From Rhizobiaceae bacterium (GTDB lineage: Bacteria > Pseudomonadota > Alphaproteobacteria > Rhizobiales > Rhizobiaceae): a stretch of DNA of 5,600 nt. Shown here in pieces: positions 5,393-5,600 of this stretch. Both the position numbers and the translations under genes were made by a program. How positions within the stretch are numbered: the stretch's first letter is position 1; every line of letters begins with the position of its first letter. The notes under the pieces were generated by a model. That model was not told the DNA's origin and searched no databases. It was given only the letters and a program-made list of their open reading frames with translations. The stretch covers positions 1-5,600 of the forward strand of contig JAGWJK010000355.1 in assembly GCA_028865845.1 (NCBI GenBank), in the 5' to 3' direction.

Positions 5393-5600
5393 GGTCGAGG
5401 CGCCGTCATTCATTCGCTCTCGTGGTTTGGTGCGATGGTCCTGCGGACCTTCGCGCCTCGCCATGAGGGCGCATCATCTTGCCGGTCGTAAAATTCGCTC
5501 CACTTGATGGTGAGATGTCCTCGCCACTGTAACGATAGGAGACAGCGGGGGCGTCAGACCACCAGATGGCCACGGATCGACTTGCTAGCGCAAATCCCCT
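5393..5600. other. Intergenic tail with an inverted repeat, no supported gene
   Basis: After the aminopeptidase stop I see no coding region I can support on either strand. CGAGGCGC (5396-5403) is a perfect complement of GCGCCTCG (5453-5460), with a 49-nt interval that contains a smaller hairpin, GGTCC (5437-5441) with GGACC (5445-5449). This could mark the end of the aminopeptidase transcript, but no T run follows. On the minus strand one frame is open from the window edge to a TGA at 5406-5408 (64 codons). Another gives a protein-like stretch, TIKWSEFYDRQDDAPSW, ending at TGA 5410-5412 but interrupted upstream by a stop. This may be the decayed end of a gene lying beyond the window; I cannot name it. 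Confidence 0.35.

Noticed and set aside
3950..5464. Very long open frame (504 codons) on the minus strand, antisense to the aminopeptidase gene
   Set aside because: It mirrors the aminopeptidase codons, and its product is rich in Arg, Gly, His and Ala with no recognisable domain. The plus-strand frame carries all M17 catalytic motifs and a ribosome binding site. The antisense frame is a by-product of GC-rich codon use.
1..5600. CRISPR arrays, tRNA or rRNA genes, phage or defence genes
   Set aside because: I found no regularly spaced repeats, no tRNA cloverleaf-like segment with a CCA end, and no gene of those classes. All long frames are accounted for by the pilus, exporter and peptidase genes.

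Overview
The window looks like chromosomal DNA from an alphaproteobacterium of the Rhizobiales, most likely Rhizobiaceae (Rhizobium/Agrobacterium relatives). The reasons are GC-rich codon use, a Tad/Cpa (Ctp) pilus locus with a rhizobial-style TadB, an intergenic element with two palindromes that resembles rhizobial mosaic repeats, and a short rhizobial-type M17 aminopeptidase. This is family-level recognition from reading; no database was searched.

Layout. Positions 1-118 (+) hold the last 38 codons of the pilus ATPase gene cpaF/tadA. tadB (129-1136, +) and tadC (1152-2126, +) follow with gaps of 10 and 15 nt, so this is the 3' end of a tad operon. Positions 2127-2366 form a 240-nt intergenic stretch packed with inverted repeats. 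A LysE/RhtB-family exporter gene (2367-3011, +) comes next. It converges, with a 6-nt gap, on a TPR lipoprotein gene of tadD type (3018-3851, -). A 149-nt divergent intergenic region (3852-4000) carries a good sigma70-like promoter, a perfect inverted repeat at the expected transcription start, a near-consensus CtrA-like motif and an 11-bp direct repeat. An M17 leucyl aminopeptidase family gene (4001-5392, +) follows. The final 208 nt contain no gene I can support.

How the genes work together. CpaF is the secretion ATPase, TadB and TadC are its inner-membrane platform partners, and TadD is a lipoprotein assembly factor. Together they represent part of a machine that extrudes Flp-type pili used for surface attachment. 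The prepilin, prepilin peptidase, secretin and CpaE genes would be expected upstream, outside the window. The exporter and the aminopeptidase have no evident mechanistic link to pili.

I see no unknown defence, toxin or mobile system. The gene content is ordinary. The parts that repay a second look are the two intergenic regions (2127-2366 and 3852-4000) and the unassigned tail (5393-5600).
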